The notes: a model not told the origin generated them from the sequence alone. A stretch of DNA of 53,864 nt from Candidatus Polarisedimenticolaceae bacterium (GCA_021648685.1 JAKISI010000015.1:1-53864); one strand, 5' to 3'. Numbered from the stretch's first letter, positions 36,190-45,152 are shown. Translations and numbers: made by a program.

Positions 36190-36822
36190 ATGAAATATGT
36201 CTGTTCTCCACCTAAGGTTAAGGTGCTAGCATGGTTGTTGCTGATCTGCAGCCAAACCCCCACTGCCTTGGCAGAAGAGGATTCCCAGCGTAAGTGCAAG
36301 GTGATTCTGGATTCATCCTGCAATATCTCACAGGAGGAGATGCTCAAGGAGCTGCTTCAGGATATGGAGTTCTATGGCACCTTTGAAAAAATTGGTGGAT
36401 CAGATGAGCATCCGATCCCCGCTTTTGAGCTGCTGCCAAAAGATCAGCTTGGAATGATCAACTGGAACAAGGCGGTAACCGATGGCACCATCCGTCCAAG
36501 GGGAACGCTAAATGACGGGGAGGAGGAAGCCCCGTATGAAGGCTTCCTTGATAATATTATCTTCTTTCAGGCCAAGGTCTATATGATGGCCGATGTGGCC
36601 TTTCCCCATGGGATTCACTCTTATTGGCTAAGCTGTGATAGCTGCCATCCCAAACCCTTTAAAAAACAGATCGGTGGAAACATCTTCAATATGCAGGAGA
36701 TATTTGAAGGAAAGTGGTGTGGGAAGTGCCATGGTAAAGTGGCGTTTCCAGCGAGTGGATATGCAAACTGCAGGCGCTGCCATGTCCTTACCAAGAGAGA
36801 CATTCTGGGCACTGGATATTGA
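36190..36822 (+). CDS. Exported trihaem c7-type cytochrome
   Basis: A 210-residue protein with a signal peptide (hydrophobic residues about 11-24, cleavage near ALAEED). It has a unique segment with two Cys (CKVILDSSCNISQEE), the shared linker LPKDQLGMINWNKAV, then FPHGIHSYWLSCDSCH, CGKCH and CRRCH. It ends with a terminator shared with the convergent operon. A 132-base gap separates it from the preceding gene. Confidence 0.83.
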   Translation: MKYVCSPPKVKVLAWLLLICSQTPTALAEEDSQRKCKVILDSSCNISQEEMLKELLQDMEFYGTFEKIGGSDEHPIPAFELLPKDQLGMINWNKAVTDGTIRPRGTLNDGEEEAPYEGFLDNIIFFQAKVYMMADVAFPHGIHSYWLSCDSCHPKPFKKQIGGNIFNMQEIFEGKWCGKCHGKVAFPASGYANCRRCHVLTKRDILGTGY

Positions 36823-36852
36823 TCACAAACAGTCTTTAGCTGGTTAAAAGAG

Positions 36853-36892
36853 AAAAAGGGACATCATCCTAACGATGATGCCCCCTTTTTTT
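36853..36892. terminator. Bidirectional terminator between convergent cytochrome operons
   Basis: A GGGACATCATC / GATGATGCCCC hairpin flanked by A-rich sequence on the left and seven T on the right, so it can stop transcripts from both sides. It lies between the stops at 36822 and 36923. Confidence 0.8.
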
Positions 36893-36922
36893 CAGGTCGG
36901 CTATAAGGAAAAGGCGGCCTTC

Positions 36923-37882
36923 CTAATGCGTGCTATGGTCAGGCTCTTCAGTCTTTTCTTCAGCTGGCCTGGGAGATTCAGAGTTCCATCTATCGCCTGG
37001 AAGAAGGAATTTAGGCATATAGAACTCCTGGTATTTGGCAACCATGCCGGCAACCTCAGTTCCCACCAGATCCTGTTTACGACGCTTTGGATAACCCAAG
37101 AGATCATAGGGCAGATAAGGGCTTTTGTCGTTATGGCAGCCATCGCACATCAGAGGGTTTTCATCAATTCGTCTATGAATCACCTTCTTCATCTTTGACT
37201 GCTGGGTAGAGCCCAGGCGATCCTTCTCTTGCAGATATTTCTCAACAAAGGCCCGCTCTTTCTCGTCATTCAGAAACAGGAATTGGCCGCTGCTGCTGAT
37301 ACGACCCGGTGCAATCTTTGCACCGTAGTTGCCATACATGGCCTTATCAAGCGAGGTCAGCCCTGGTGGGTTACTGATGAGCTCACCTGATTTTTTGTCA
37401 TACCAGCGGAAAGCCCAGTTCTCTCCCTCTGTTTTAGGCTGGATATGGCAGGTTTCACAAGCCACATAGAAGGCATGCATGTTGAGGAATGCGCGAATAG
37501 CCTTGGCCTTGTCGTGAGGGATGGCGCCGTGGCAGCGAATGCAGAGGCTACTGTCATCGGGTTCAACCGTCATTCCGACATGATGAAAGTGACCCTGCAC
37601 ATACTCCTCCTCCACCACCATATAACCCAGGTTGGTGGTTGCTGTGCGGCCCTGTTCCCTCAATGCCGAGGCAAACTGCGCCTCCTGCATATCCGCTTCG
37701 TCCAACAGTGCCGCGATCTCTGCATCCACACTTGCCTCGGTAGATGCGGTCAGATCTACATCATGGTCTGCTCCGCCATGCCCCCATATAACGGGATAAA
37801 GAAAAAACCCGTACCATACCGTGAAGCACATAAGGAATATGATATAGACCTTATTAATAATTGTTTTAATGAGCTGTAGCAT
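36923..37882 (-). CDS. Membrane-anchored trihaem cytochrome c
   Basis: A 319-residue protein anchored by an N-terminal transmembrane helix (about 12-33). It has three CXXCH sites: CIRCH near 114, CETCH near 138 and CDGCH near 245, and many extra His that could be axial ligands. Between sites 2 and 3 is FRWYDKKSGELISNPPG followed by AMYGNYGAKIAPG, resembling the soluble domain of membrane multihaem electron-transfer proteins. It is the last gene of the leftward operon with the b-type cytochrome 18 bases upstream. Confidence 0.8.
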   Translation of the reverse strand: MLQLIKTIINKVYIIFLMCFTVWYGFFLYPVIWGHGGADHDVDLTASTEASVDAEIAALLDEADMQEAQFASALREQGRTATTNLGYMVVEEEYVQGHFHHVGMTVEPDDSSLCIRCHGAIPHDKAKAIRAFLNMHAFYVACETCHIQPKTEGENWAFRWYDKKSGELISNPPGLTSLDKAMYGNYGAKIAPGRISSSGQFLFLNDEKERAFVEKYLQEKDRLGSTQQSKMKKVIHRRIDENPLMCDGCHNDKSPYLPYDLLGYPKRRKQDLVGTEVAGMVAKYQEFYMPKFLLPGDRWNSESPRPAEEKTEEPDHSTH

Positions 37883-37900
37883 TCGTCTCTCCCGGCCTTA

Positions 37901-38701
37901 TCAGTGATGGCCCTGGGGCTTGATTTCGTGTGTGAGTCCATGTTCTGTCATGGTTTCCACATACTCTGCATAGTGCTCGTGGATCATGTCTGCTTCAGAG
38001 AGGTATCCGGTGAGAAACACAGTGCCTAAAGGGAACTTCTCAGGTGCATAGTGCACGTTGTACCAGTGGACAAAGAACAGGAACAGCCCGGCCAACAGTG
38101 CCTCATCCGTATGCATGATATAGAGGGCATTGAGCAGCCATCCCGGAAAGATCTGGGTAAATTCATCGCGGAACCAGAGCGCCAGACCGGCTGGGCCAAG
38201 GATGGGGATGCCCCAGTAGGGTGCAAAGTAGTCGAACTTCTCTTTCCAGCAGATGCGATCATACTGTGGTGGCTTGGGTGAGAGATAGAGCAGGTATTTG
38301 AACATCTGCACAATATCCCGGCCATCCTTTCCATTGGGCATCATCTCCATGGACATAAATGCCTTGAAAAAGGTGCCAGGCCCCAGATTTCTCTCTTTGA
38401 TCAGTGGCTTGAGCTTGTTTCTGTAAAACAGATACATCCAGTAGCCGGTATGGAAGAAAAAGAGGCAGATCAGTACCACGCCGGCTGCGCGGTGAATCTG
38501 GGGTGCCATCTCAATCCCGCCCATAAAGGTGAAGAGAGGCTCTGCCCATGCTTCATTGTAATAGCGTTGTGGGAACCCGGTAAGGCCGAGGGTGATGACA
38601 CATGAAAACAGAATGATGTGCTGTACACGCTGCATCAGGGAGAACCTGAAGAAGAAGCGCTTACCGTTGCGATAATTAATTTTTGGGTATCTATCTGACA
38701 T
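37901..38701 (-). CDS. b-type cytochrome membrane subunit (FdnI/Ni-Fe hydrogenase b-type family)
   Basis: A 266-residue integral membrane protein with four main helices. His residues typical of haem b ligation are visible in RVQHIILFSCV, QIHRAAGVVLI, IMHTDEALLAG and FVHWYNVHY. Such subunits exchange electrons between haem b and membrane quinone. It is sandwiched between two multihaem proteins with gaps of 18 and 2 bases, so it likely forms a quinone-linked complex with them. Confidence 0.85.
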   Translation of the reverse strand: MSDRYPKINYRNGKRFFFRFSLMQRVQHIILFSCVITLGLTGFPQRYYNEAWAEPLFTFMGGIEMAPQIHRAAGVVLICLFFFHTGYWMYLFYRNKLKPLIKERNLGPGTFFKAFMSMEMMPNGKDGRDIVQMFKYLLYLSPKPPQYDRICWKEKFDYFAPYWGIPILGPAGLALWFRDEFTQIFPGWLLNALYIMHTDEALLAGLFLFFVHWYNVHYAPEKFPLGTVFLTGYLSEADMIHEHYAEYVETMTEHGLTHEIKPQGHH

Positions 38702-38703
38702 GA

Positions 38704-39861
38704 TTACGCACCTTTCTCAGAGCTGGAGTTTTGCAGCACTGATTTAGCATCAGTTGGTTTTTCCTTAATGAAGCAGAAGTTAGGGAACAGGCGTCTCAGC
38801 AACTCAAGAAAAATAACAATGACGAAAAAGTAGAGTACCGCAGCCATTAGCCCTTGGAAGAACTTGAGCATGTAGTACTGCATAGGGTACTTCTCTGCGT
38901 TGCTATAGTCAGTGTGTACCTGGTATGAAGCAATGGCCTCACCTGCGTTGACGTGACACCCTTCATTTCGACAGGTGGCTGCAACATTGTTTTTATGCGT
39001 CGATGCGGTGGGTTCAGTGTGGCTTTCGATAGAGTGGACGCTCTCACCATAGACAACATGGCAGTCCATGCAATCGGCGGTTTCATCGGAGCCGAAGGTT
39101 ACCGCCTTGCCGTGGAAGGTCTCTTTATAAGACGCCACAACACTATCCAGTTCGTGCCGCTTCTGAAATGCCGGGTCAGCATGGCATTTGGCACAGGTCT
39201 CGACGATTTCGCGTGATTCACGGCTTTTCTGCAGACGGGAGGTAACATGGCTGTAAAAGTCCTCTGCAAAATCACCTGTCTGATGGCAGCTCTTACAGCG
39301 GCTCAGGCCGCGGCGGGATATGCCGGCAGATTCACCCTTGAAGAAGGAGAGAGGACGATAAAGTGGCTGCTCATGGCAATCCTTACAGCCGGGGTAATCC
39401 TCCGGGTAATCCTTGAGGTTACCCTCTTTGTCGTACTTGCTGTGCACGCTGGCATCCAGAATCTCTTTTACCGGTGCATGGGTAAAATTCTGTTTGCCCG
39501 AAGGCTCGGTCAGGTGGCACTCAACGGTGCAGTTCACCTTCTCGGCAGGATCGTGCGGGATCTTTTTGATATCCCGATGGCAGTCCAAGCACATGATGCG
39601 TTTGTGCGGCCCCTTCATAAACAGGTTTTCGTTAATGTAGAAGAGCCTGAAGCGACCCTCCTCATCAATCCTGCTCAAGCCACGGAACTTGTGACATAGC
39701 ACGCAGTTCAGCTCATCTTCTGCTTGGGCAGGTGCTGTCCATGTTAGACCGCCCAGCATGAAGATGACTAAAAACATGGCTAACAGTGTCGCAAAGGCTT
39801 TGGTATGCCGTTGAGCGCTGCTGTGAAGCATCTTGTTTGGTAATACACCCATTATTCTCAC
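38704..39861 (-). CDS. Octahaem cytochrome c with C-terminal membrane helix
   Basis: A 385-residue protein with an N-terminal signal (hydrophobic about 24-46) and a C-terminal transmembrane helix (LKFFQGLMAAVLYFFVIVIF, about 333-352). Eight haem sites are seen: CVLCH, CLDCH, CTVECH (CX3CH), CKDCH, CKSCH, CAKCH, CMDCH and CRNEGCH (CX4CH). It is the first gene of a three-gene operon with the b-type cytochrome and trihaem protein. Direction of electron flow cannot be read from sequence. No catalytic CXXCK site was found. Confidence 0.85.
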   Translation of the reverse strand: MRIMGVLPNKMLHSSAQRHTKAFATLLAMFLVIFMLGGLTWTAPAQAEDELNCVLCHKFRGLSRIDEEGRFRLFYINENLFMKGPHKRIMCLDCHRDIKKIPHDPAEKVNCTVECHLTEPSGKQNFTHAPVKEILDASVHSKYDKEGNLKDYPEDYPGCKDCHEQPLYRPLSFFKGESAGISRRGLSRCKSCHQTGDFAEDFYSHVTSRLQKSRESREIVETCAKCHADPAFQKRHELDSVVASYKETFHGKAVTFGSDETADCMDCHVVYGESVHSIESHTEPTASTHKNNVAATCRNEGCHVNAGEAIASYQVHTDYSNAEKYPMQYYMLKFFQGLMAAVLYFFVIVIFLELLRRLFPNFCFIKEKPTDAKSVLQNSSSEKGA

Positions 39862-40166
39862 CTTTACAGGCCTGTCGGATTTGGTTGTTGGTCAGGGTTG
39901 AAAAAATGCGGGGTTTCTTAAACAGCTTCCTGGACTCAAGACGCCTCCACAGAGGGGCTGGTCTTAAATGTCACCTATTTTTAGTAGTGATTTAATGCAC
40001 TACCGACCCGGTTTTATTTTTTCATTTATGCGATCTGCCCAATGAAACCAGCAGAATTGTTGCCGCCCAAATTAATGGGCGACGATAATAGCATAAAGCC
40101 CAGTCTAAGGGGTATGGAAAATTACCACCTAGGTGATAAGTGATATTGCTTAAGGGGTAGAGCTGT
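39862..40166. other. Intergenic region upstream of the octahaem operon
   Basis: It contains the promoter of the leftward cytochrome operon and the 3' end of the signal-peptidase-like gene. Symmetrical elements are GTAGTG-N8-CACTAC (39984-40003), a stem CGCCCA/TGGGCG near 40067-40084 and the palindrome CACCTAGGTG near 40127-40136. Roles are unassigned; one may terminate the 40167 gene. Confidence 0.4.
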
Positions 40167-41078
40167 TTATTTAAGGCTCAGTGCGGTTCGTTCCCATTTG
40201 AAGTGACCTTCATCAAGGTTCCATGACCAGAAAACCTTCGTCACTTTGCCACCAATTTTCTCTTTTGGAATGAAGCCAAGAATCCGGCTGTCAAAGCCAT
40301 AGGTGCGGTTGTCAGCAAGGATAAAGTAGCTGTCCGTGGGTACCTGTGTCGGTTCAAAATAACTGGTTTCGTCATAAAGCGCCCCGGTTCTTGTCGGCTC
40401 TACAAAGTTTGCATAGGGTTCATCCAGCTGTTTGCCATTGACGTAAACGCCACTGGCGTTGACCTCTACAGTATCACCCGGAACGCCAATAATACGCCCC
40501 AGAAGCTGGCCACCACCTTTCAGGTTGGTGAGTTTGCGCTGGTCATCGTCGGCAAACTCAATCAGGGCAATATCCTGCTTTTTAGGGGTTACCATCTTGT
40601 TAACCAGAATAATGTCATGTGAAAGAATAGTGGGGTCCATACCAGGGGAGGTGATGAAGTAGGCTCTGACAATATGGCTACCCGCGATCTTATCCATTAA
40701 AGGGTTGATAGTAACGACAAGGGTCAGAAATACAGCCGTGTAGATCCAGCCCCGATTGAACCATTGGCGCTTATAGTTAGCAGGTTGCTTTTTGGCCAAG
40801 CGGTAGGCATCGAGCGCAATAAGTGCAATACCGACGAAAGGTGTTACCAGAAAGATGACGCTGATGCGGCTGTCAACAAACATAAAGGCTGCAGCGGCAG
40901 CCCAGGAGATGACAACCAGTATGATGTAAAAAAAGATGCCGCGTCCCAGATAGCCGGCATAGTGATGCCCCAGTCCGGGGCATAAAGAGAGCGCCAGGGC
41001 TAGCAGGGGCTTCCTTGGTTTTGGCTCATCTTCTGTATGCTCTGAAGCCTGGGTCTGGCGCAAAATATGTTCACTCAC
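40167..41078 (-). CDS. Signal peptidase I-like protein lacking both catalytic residues
   Basis: A 303-residue S26-family protein from GTG 41078, chosen because AAGGGG lies upstream. It has about four N-terminal membrane helices (about 27-125), then the peptidase fold: SPGMDPT (144-150), RIIGVPGDTVEV, DEPYANF and ADNRTYGFDSR. In active enzymes the residue before Met of the first box is Ser and the residue before R of RIIG is Lys; here they are Gly146 and Gly194. The fold and the DSR box are kept. It is therefore probably inactive as a Ser/Lys peptidase. It lies upstream of and codirectional with the cytochrome operon, 305 bases away. Confidence 0.8.
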   Translation of the reverse strand: MSEHILRQTQASEHTEDEPKPRKPLLALALSLCPGLGHHYAGYLGRGIFFYIILVVISWAAAAAFMFVDSRISVIFLVTPFVGIALIALDAYRLAKKQPANYKRQWFNRGWIYTAVFLTLVVTINPLMDKIAGSHIVRAYFITSPGMDPTILSHDIILVNKMVTPKKQDIALIEFADDDQRKLTNLKGGGQLLGRIIGVPGDTVEVNASGVYVNGKQLDEPYANFVEPTRTGALYDETSYFEPTQVPTDSYFILADNRTYGFDSRILGFIPKEKIGGKVTKVFWSWNLDEGHFKWERTALSLK

Positions 41079-41592
41079 AATTTTCCCCTTAAATAATATT
41101 TTAAAGAACTTTCGGCTCGGAAAGTCGTGAGGTTTCCGGGCGTAAACAACAGGATTAAAATAGATGGCGGTATAGCGCAGCGACAGATTAAGCCACTGCC
41201 GCATATAATCTGCGGGCTATTTTGCGGCGCAATCATAGGCATCAACGGCGACCACTGCAACCCCTAAAAAAGGGCAGCAAGGGCTGGCCTTGCCGTATGC
41301 GTCTGCTCTGGCGTGCTTGTATGGTATGGCTGCAAACATAACTTATGGAGCAAAGGGTTATTATAATATTCGAATAATCGGTTACCTGGGAAGCAATGTC
41401 CAGAGCAAAAATGCTATGGGGTGTTTTGCGGGAGAGAGGGAAATGTCAGAGTGTTTTGCTAAGGAAATGCACAGTATAATCAGATATTATTAGCCACTAT
41501 GATTGCCGGAGTGTGGCGATTCAAGCCGGTCTATTTTATGATAAATGTCAATTTTAGCCCCTCTGTACCCTGCAACCCCCACGAGTGAATGA
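41079..41592. other. Intergenic region, no convincing gene
   Basis: A divergent spacer of about 510 bases between the signal-peptidase-like gene and the YhcC gene. It holds a GCAAGG/CCTTGC hairpin (about 41277-41293) and an A+T-rich stretch with several symmetric ATTCGAAT-like sites. A 67-codon plus frame at 41290 shows no family signal. Confidence 0.4.
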
Positions 41593-42543
41593 ATGGCACT
41601 GTCGGATTACGTCAACACCTTCGGTCAGGATCTGCTGCGACGATATGGCCAGCGGGTGCACAAGCTGGCGATCAATGCCGGATTTACCTGCCCGAATCGT
41701 GATGGCAGCAAGGGGCGGGGTGGTTGCACCTTTTGCAACAACGCCTCCTTCAACCCAAGCGCCCGTGAGTCCCCCTCTGTGGCGGTGCAGATCGAAGCCG
41801 GACGCCGCGTTTTGGCGCGCCGCACCGGAGCCAAAAAGTTCATCGCCTATTTTCAGGCCTACACCAATACCTATGCGGATGTTGAGTATCTGGCGCAGCT
41901 TTATGATGAAGCTGTAGCAGAGACTGATGTGGTAGGGTTGTCCGTAGGCACCCGGCCAGACTGCGTGCCGAGCCAGGTGCTGGATCTTCTGGCCGACTAC
42001 CAGGCGCGTGGCTATGAGGTCTGGTTGGAGCTGGGGCTTCAATCGGCCTTTGACGAGGCGCTGGAGCGAGTCAATCGCGGTCACGGTTTTGCCGAGTATC
42101 GACAGACCGTGCTGGCCGCGCGCCAACGTGGCCTGCCGGTCTGCACTCATCTTATTATAGGGATGCCGGGCGAAGATCGAACCCATGCGCTGGAGAGCTT
42201 GGATCGAGTGCTTGATCTGGGAGTAGATGGGCTAAAATTGCACCCGCTGCATGTGGTAAAGGGTACCAGCCTAGCCAACCAGTGGCGTCGTGGCGAGTAC
42301 CAAACCCTTGAATATGAAGACTATCTCTCCATTGCAGCTGACCTGATCGAGCGCACCCCGCCTGAGGTGATCTACCACCGGGCAACCGGAACCTGCGCAG
42401 CGGACATCCTGCTGGCCCCCAGCTGGTGCGCCAAGAAGTGGACAGTTTTGAATGGCATTGAAAACGAATTAAAATCCCGCCGGAGCTGTCAGGGAGCCGC
42501 TTTAGTGCGTTCTCCACTTGCCGTCGGGGAGACAACCCCGTAA
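41593..42543 (+). CDS. YhcC-type radical SAM protein
   Basis: A 316-residue protein of the TIGR01212/YhcC group. The N terminus (YGQRVHKLAINAGFTCPNRDG) is followed by GGCTFCNN, providing the three cluster cysteines. LELGLQSAFDEALERVNRGH and THLIIGMPGEDR are further family motifs. Its substrate is not established; YhcC homologues have been tied to respiratory or tRNA-related roles only indirectly. It is followed 36 bases later by ubiU on the same strand. Confidence 0.88.
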   Translation: MALSDYVNTFGQDLLRRYGQRVHKLAINAGFTCPNRDGSKGRGGCTFCNNASFNPSARESPSVAVQIEAGRRVLARRTGAKKFIAYFQAYTNTYADVEYLAQLYDEAVAETDVVGLSVGTRPDCVPSQVLDLLADYQARGYEVWLELGLQSAFDEALERVNRGHGFAEYRQTVLAARQRGLPVCTHLIIGMPGEDRTHALESLDRVLDLGVDGLKLHPLHVVKGTSLANQWRRGEYQTLEYEDYLSIAADLIERTPPEVIYHRATGTCAADILLAPSWCAKKWTVLNGIENELKSRRSCQGAALVRSPLAVGETTP

Positions 42544-42579
42544 CCTTGCAACCCTTTTTCAGAAATGCGTGTGTGAACT

Positions 42580-43575
42580 ATGGAACTCGTCTGTCCTGCT
42601 GGCAACCTGCCCTCCCTGAAAGCGGCCGTTGATAATGGCGCGGATGCGGTCTACTTCGGCTTTCGTGATGATACCAATGCGCGGCACTTTGCCGGCCTGA
42701 ACTTCAGCCCTGAAAAGATGGCCGAAGGCGTCCAGTACGCGCATGACAGAGGTGCGCGCGCCTTTCTTGCGCTCAACACCTTTCCGCAGCCCGAAGGCTG
42801 GGGAAGATGGCAGGATGCGGTGGATCGTGCTGCCGAGATGGGCTTCGACGCCCTGATCGCCGCCGACATCGGCGTGCTGGACTACGCCTGCAACCGCTGG
42901 CCCGACCTGAATCTGCACCTCTCCGTACAAGGGTCGGCCACCAACTATGAGGCGATCCGCTTCTTCCACGAAAACTTCGGTATCACCCGCGTCGTCGTGC
43001 CGCGCGTACTCTCCCTGCCGCAGGTAAAACATGTGGTGGAGAACAGCCCGGTATCCATCGAAGTATTTGGATTTGGATCGCTCTGCGTGATGGTCGAGGG
43101 GCGCTGCCTGCTCTCATCCTATGCGACGGGTGAATCCCCCAACACCTTTGGTGCCTGCTCCCCTGCCAGTGCTGTGGAGTGGCGTGAGACCGACAAAGGG
43201 CTGGAGACCCGCCTGGGCGGCATCCTGATCGAGACTGTAGAAAAAGGCGAAAATGCCGGCTACCCCACCATCTGCAAGGCGCGATTTGAGGTGGGTGGCA
43301 ACACCTTCCACGCCATCGAAGAACCGACCAGTCTGAACACCATGGAGATGCTGCCAGAGCTGCAAAAGGCGGGGATTGCCGCAGTAAAGATCGAAGGCCG
43401 TCAACGCAGCCCGGTCTATGTCAAGCAGGTGACCAAGGTGTGGCGAGCTGCGCTGGATGCCTGCGCCAAAGATCCAGAACACTTCAAACCCAAGACCGAG
43501 TGGCTGGCCGAACTGGCCAAGGTCTCTGAAGGGTCACAGACCACCTTTGGTGCCTACCACCGCCCCTGGCAATAA
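42580..43575 (+). CDS. ubiU: Oxygen-independent ubiquinone hydroxylation protein UbiU
   Basis: A 331-residue U32-family protein beginning MELVCPAGNLPSLKAAVDNG. Four cysteines at 169, 176, 193 and 232 (CVMVEGRC, GACSP, PTICKARF) match the spacing of the 4Fe-4S ligands of E. coli UbiU. With UbiV it forms a complex that hydroxylates ubiquinone precursors without oxygen, using prephenate as donor (established for E. coli). It is immediately followed by ubiV. This implies ubiquinone is made also under anoxia. Confidence 0.95.
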   Translation: MELVCPAGNLPSLKAAVDNGADAVYFGFRDDTNARHFAGLNFSPEKMAEGVQYAHDRGARAFLALNTFPQPEGWGRWQDAVDRAAEMGFDALIAADIGVLDYACNRWPDLNLHLSVQGSATNYEAIRFFHENFGITRVVVPRVLSLPQVKHVVENSPVSIEVFGFGSLCVMVEGRCLLSSYATGESPNTFGACSPASAVEWRETDKGLETRLGGILIETVEKGENAGYPTICKARFEVGGNTFHAIEEPTSLNTMEMLPELQKAGIAAVKIEGRQRSPVYVKQVTKVWRAALDACAKDPEHFKPKTEWLAELAKVSEGSQTTFGAYHRPWQ

Positions 43576-43605
43576 AATAACCCCTGAACACCTATGAGCA
43601 GACAA

Positions 43606-44505
43606 ATGAAACTATCGCTTGGCCCCATCACCTACTTCTGGACCAAGGAGAAGACCCTCGAGTTTTACGAGCAGGTGGCGAAATCGCCGGTAGATATCGT
43701 CTATCTGGGTGAGATCATCTGCTCCAAACGTGCCGTAATACGGTTTAGCGACTGGATGGAGATTGGCGAACAGCTGGCCGCAGCCGGTAAAGAGGTCGTC
43801 ATGTCAACCATGACCCTGCTGGAGGCAGAGTCCGAGCTGAAGATGATGCGCCGCATCTGTGAAAACGGCAGATTCCTGGTAGAGGCCAATGATATTGGCG
43901 CCATCCAGTTGATGAAAGGCAAGCCTTTTGTGACCGGCCCCAGCGTCAACGTCTACAACCAGCGCACCCTGGCCAAGCTGGCAAAAGTGGGGCTCTGTCG
44001 CTGGGTATTCCCGGTTGAACTGTCAGAAGAGACCTTTGCCGATATGCAGGAGGATCGCCCGGAAGGGGTGGAGAGCGAACTCTTTGCCTATGGCCGTCTG
44101 CCACTGGCCTACTCCGCGCGCTGCTTCACTGCGCGTGCGCACAACCTGCCAAAGGATGATTGCGACTACAAATGTGGCGAGTACCCCGACGGCATGACCC
44201 TCTCGGCACAGGACGAGACCCGCTTTCTGTCGCTCAACGGCATCCAGACCCAATCTGCCCATACCTTCAACCTGCTGGCCGAGCTGGATGAACTGCGCTC
44301 ACTGGGTGTTGATATCCTGCGGATCAGCCCCCAGTCGGAACACACGCTGGAGGTGATCGAGGCGTTTCACAACGCCATGCAGGGAGAAGAGTCACCCGAA
44401 GAGGCAGCAGCCCGATTGAATAAAAACATGCCGACCGGCCCTTGCGATGGCTACTGGCACGGCAAGCCCGGTATTGCAGACAGCGTATTGGATAACTACA
44501 AGTGA
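43606..44505 (+). CDS. ubiV: Oxygen-independent ubiquinone hydroxylation protein UbiV
   Basis: A 299-residue U32-family partner of UbiU. The ATG at 43606 is chosen because it gives MKLSLGPITYFW, the family N terminus, and places the first cluster Cys at 39 as in E. coli; ATG 43594 adds four residues. The other cysteines lie in CFTARAHNLPKDDCDYKC. Gap to ubiU is 30 bases. Confidence 0.94.
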   Translation: MKLSLGPITYFWTKEKTLEFYEQVAKSPVDIVYLGEIICSKRAVIRFSDWMEIGEQLAAAGKEVVMSTMTLLEAESELKMMRRICENGRFLVEANDIGAIQLMKGKPFVTGPSVNVYNQRTLAKLAKVGLCRWVFPVELSEETFADMQEDRPEGVESELFAYGRLPLAYSARCFTARAHNLPKDDCDYKCGEYPDGMTLSAQDETRFLSLNGIQTQSAHTFNLLAELDELRSLGVDILRISPQSEHTLEVIEAFHNAMQGEESPEEAAARLNKNMPTGPCDGYWHGKPGIADSVLDNYK

Positions 44506-44580
44506 TGCGGGCTACCGAAAGCAGGCGCTGTAGGCGAAGTCCCGCTTTGTTCGGAAGTGGGGCTTAAGTCCCGCCAAATC

Positions 44581-45069
44581 TCAGCTAAAACGCCCAATAG
44601 CCGAAGTTGCCCCATCCAGCAATTTGGCTAATTTGGTAGCCCAGCGCCCCTCCAGCTCAAAAGCATCCAGAAAGTTCTTCATAAACAGCCCCAGCTCCGT
44701 ACTGCCCCCCAGCCTCAGACGCCGGTTAAAGAACAGCGTATCGGCATCCTCACGACGGCTGGCCAGCAGCAGAAAATCATAGATACTTCCTTCGATGCTT
44801 AAATCATGTGCGCGGCGACTCAATTCTGGCCTGAGCTTGCCGTTAGCCAGGGTAATGCGATAACGCAGCCCGGCATCGCGAACCCGTATCAGCATAATTT
44901 TTCCTTCCAGAAAATCCATCTCGCCCTCACGCAGCGCTGAGGCAAAGACACGATTCAGAAAGCTCACCAGCACCGCACTGTGTGCGGCCATGGGCAGCAA
45001 CCCCAGTGGCCAGGCCAGGGGTCGGGGCAGAGTGGGTGCGGGTGGTATTGTTGGATTACTTGCGTTCAT
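44581..45069 (-). CDS. ubiT: SCP2-domain ubiquinone biosynthesis protein UbiT
   Basis: A 162-residue protein with an SCP2 lipid-binding domain (FASALREGEMDFLEGKIM, then LSIEGSIYDFLLLASRREDADTLFFNRRL). In E. coli UbiT binds polyprenyl intermediates for the anaerobic ubiquinone pathway with UbiU and UbiV. It is convergent with ubiV here. The ATG at 45069 is chosen over the upstream TTG at 45108, though neither has a clear ribosome site. Confidence 0.9.
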   Translation of the reverse strand: MNASNPTIPPAPTLPRPLAWPLGLLPMAAHSAVLVSFLNRVFASALREGEMDFLEGKIMLIRVRDAGLRYRITLANGKLRPELSRRAHDLSIEGSIYDFLLLASRREDADTLFFNRRLRLGGSTELGLFMKNFLDAFELEGRWATKLAKLLDGATSAIGRFS

Positions 45070-45152
45070 AGGGTCGCGATTTTGGCATAGGTTGAGCTTT
45101 AATATCAATGGTTGGCTGCATTTGTTGCGAGATGTGTCTTGTCATGCATGCT

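Noticed and set aside
36078-36347. 89-codon minus frame overlapping the start of the 36190 cytochrome gene
   Set aside because: It overlaps the signal-peptide region of a clear cytochrome gene and has no supporting motif.
33360-39861. Metal-reducing outer-membrane conduit (Mtr/Pio type)
   Set aside because: No beta-barrel porin gene and no decahaem MtrA/MtrC-type protein are present in or next to the cluster.
41290-41493. 67-codon plus frame between the signal-peptidase-like gene and the YhcC gene
   Set aside because: No ribosome site or hydrophobic or domain pattern supports it.
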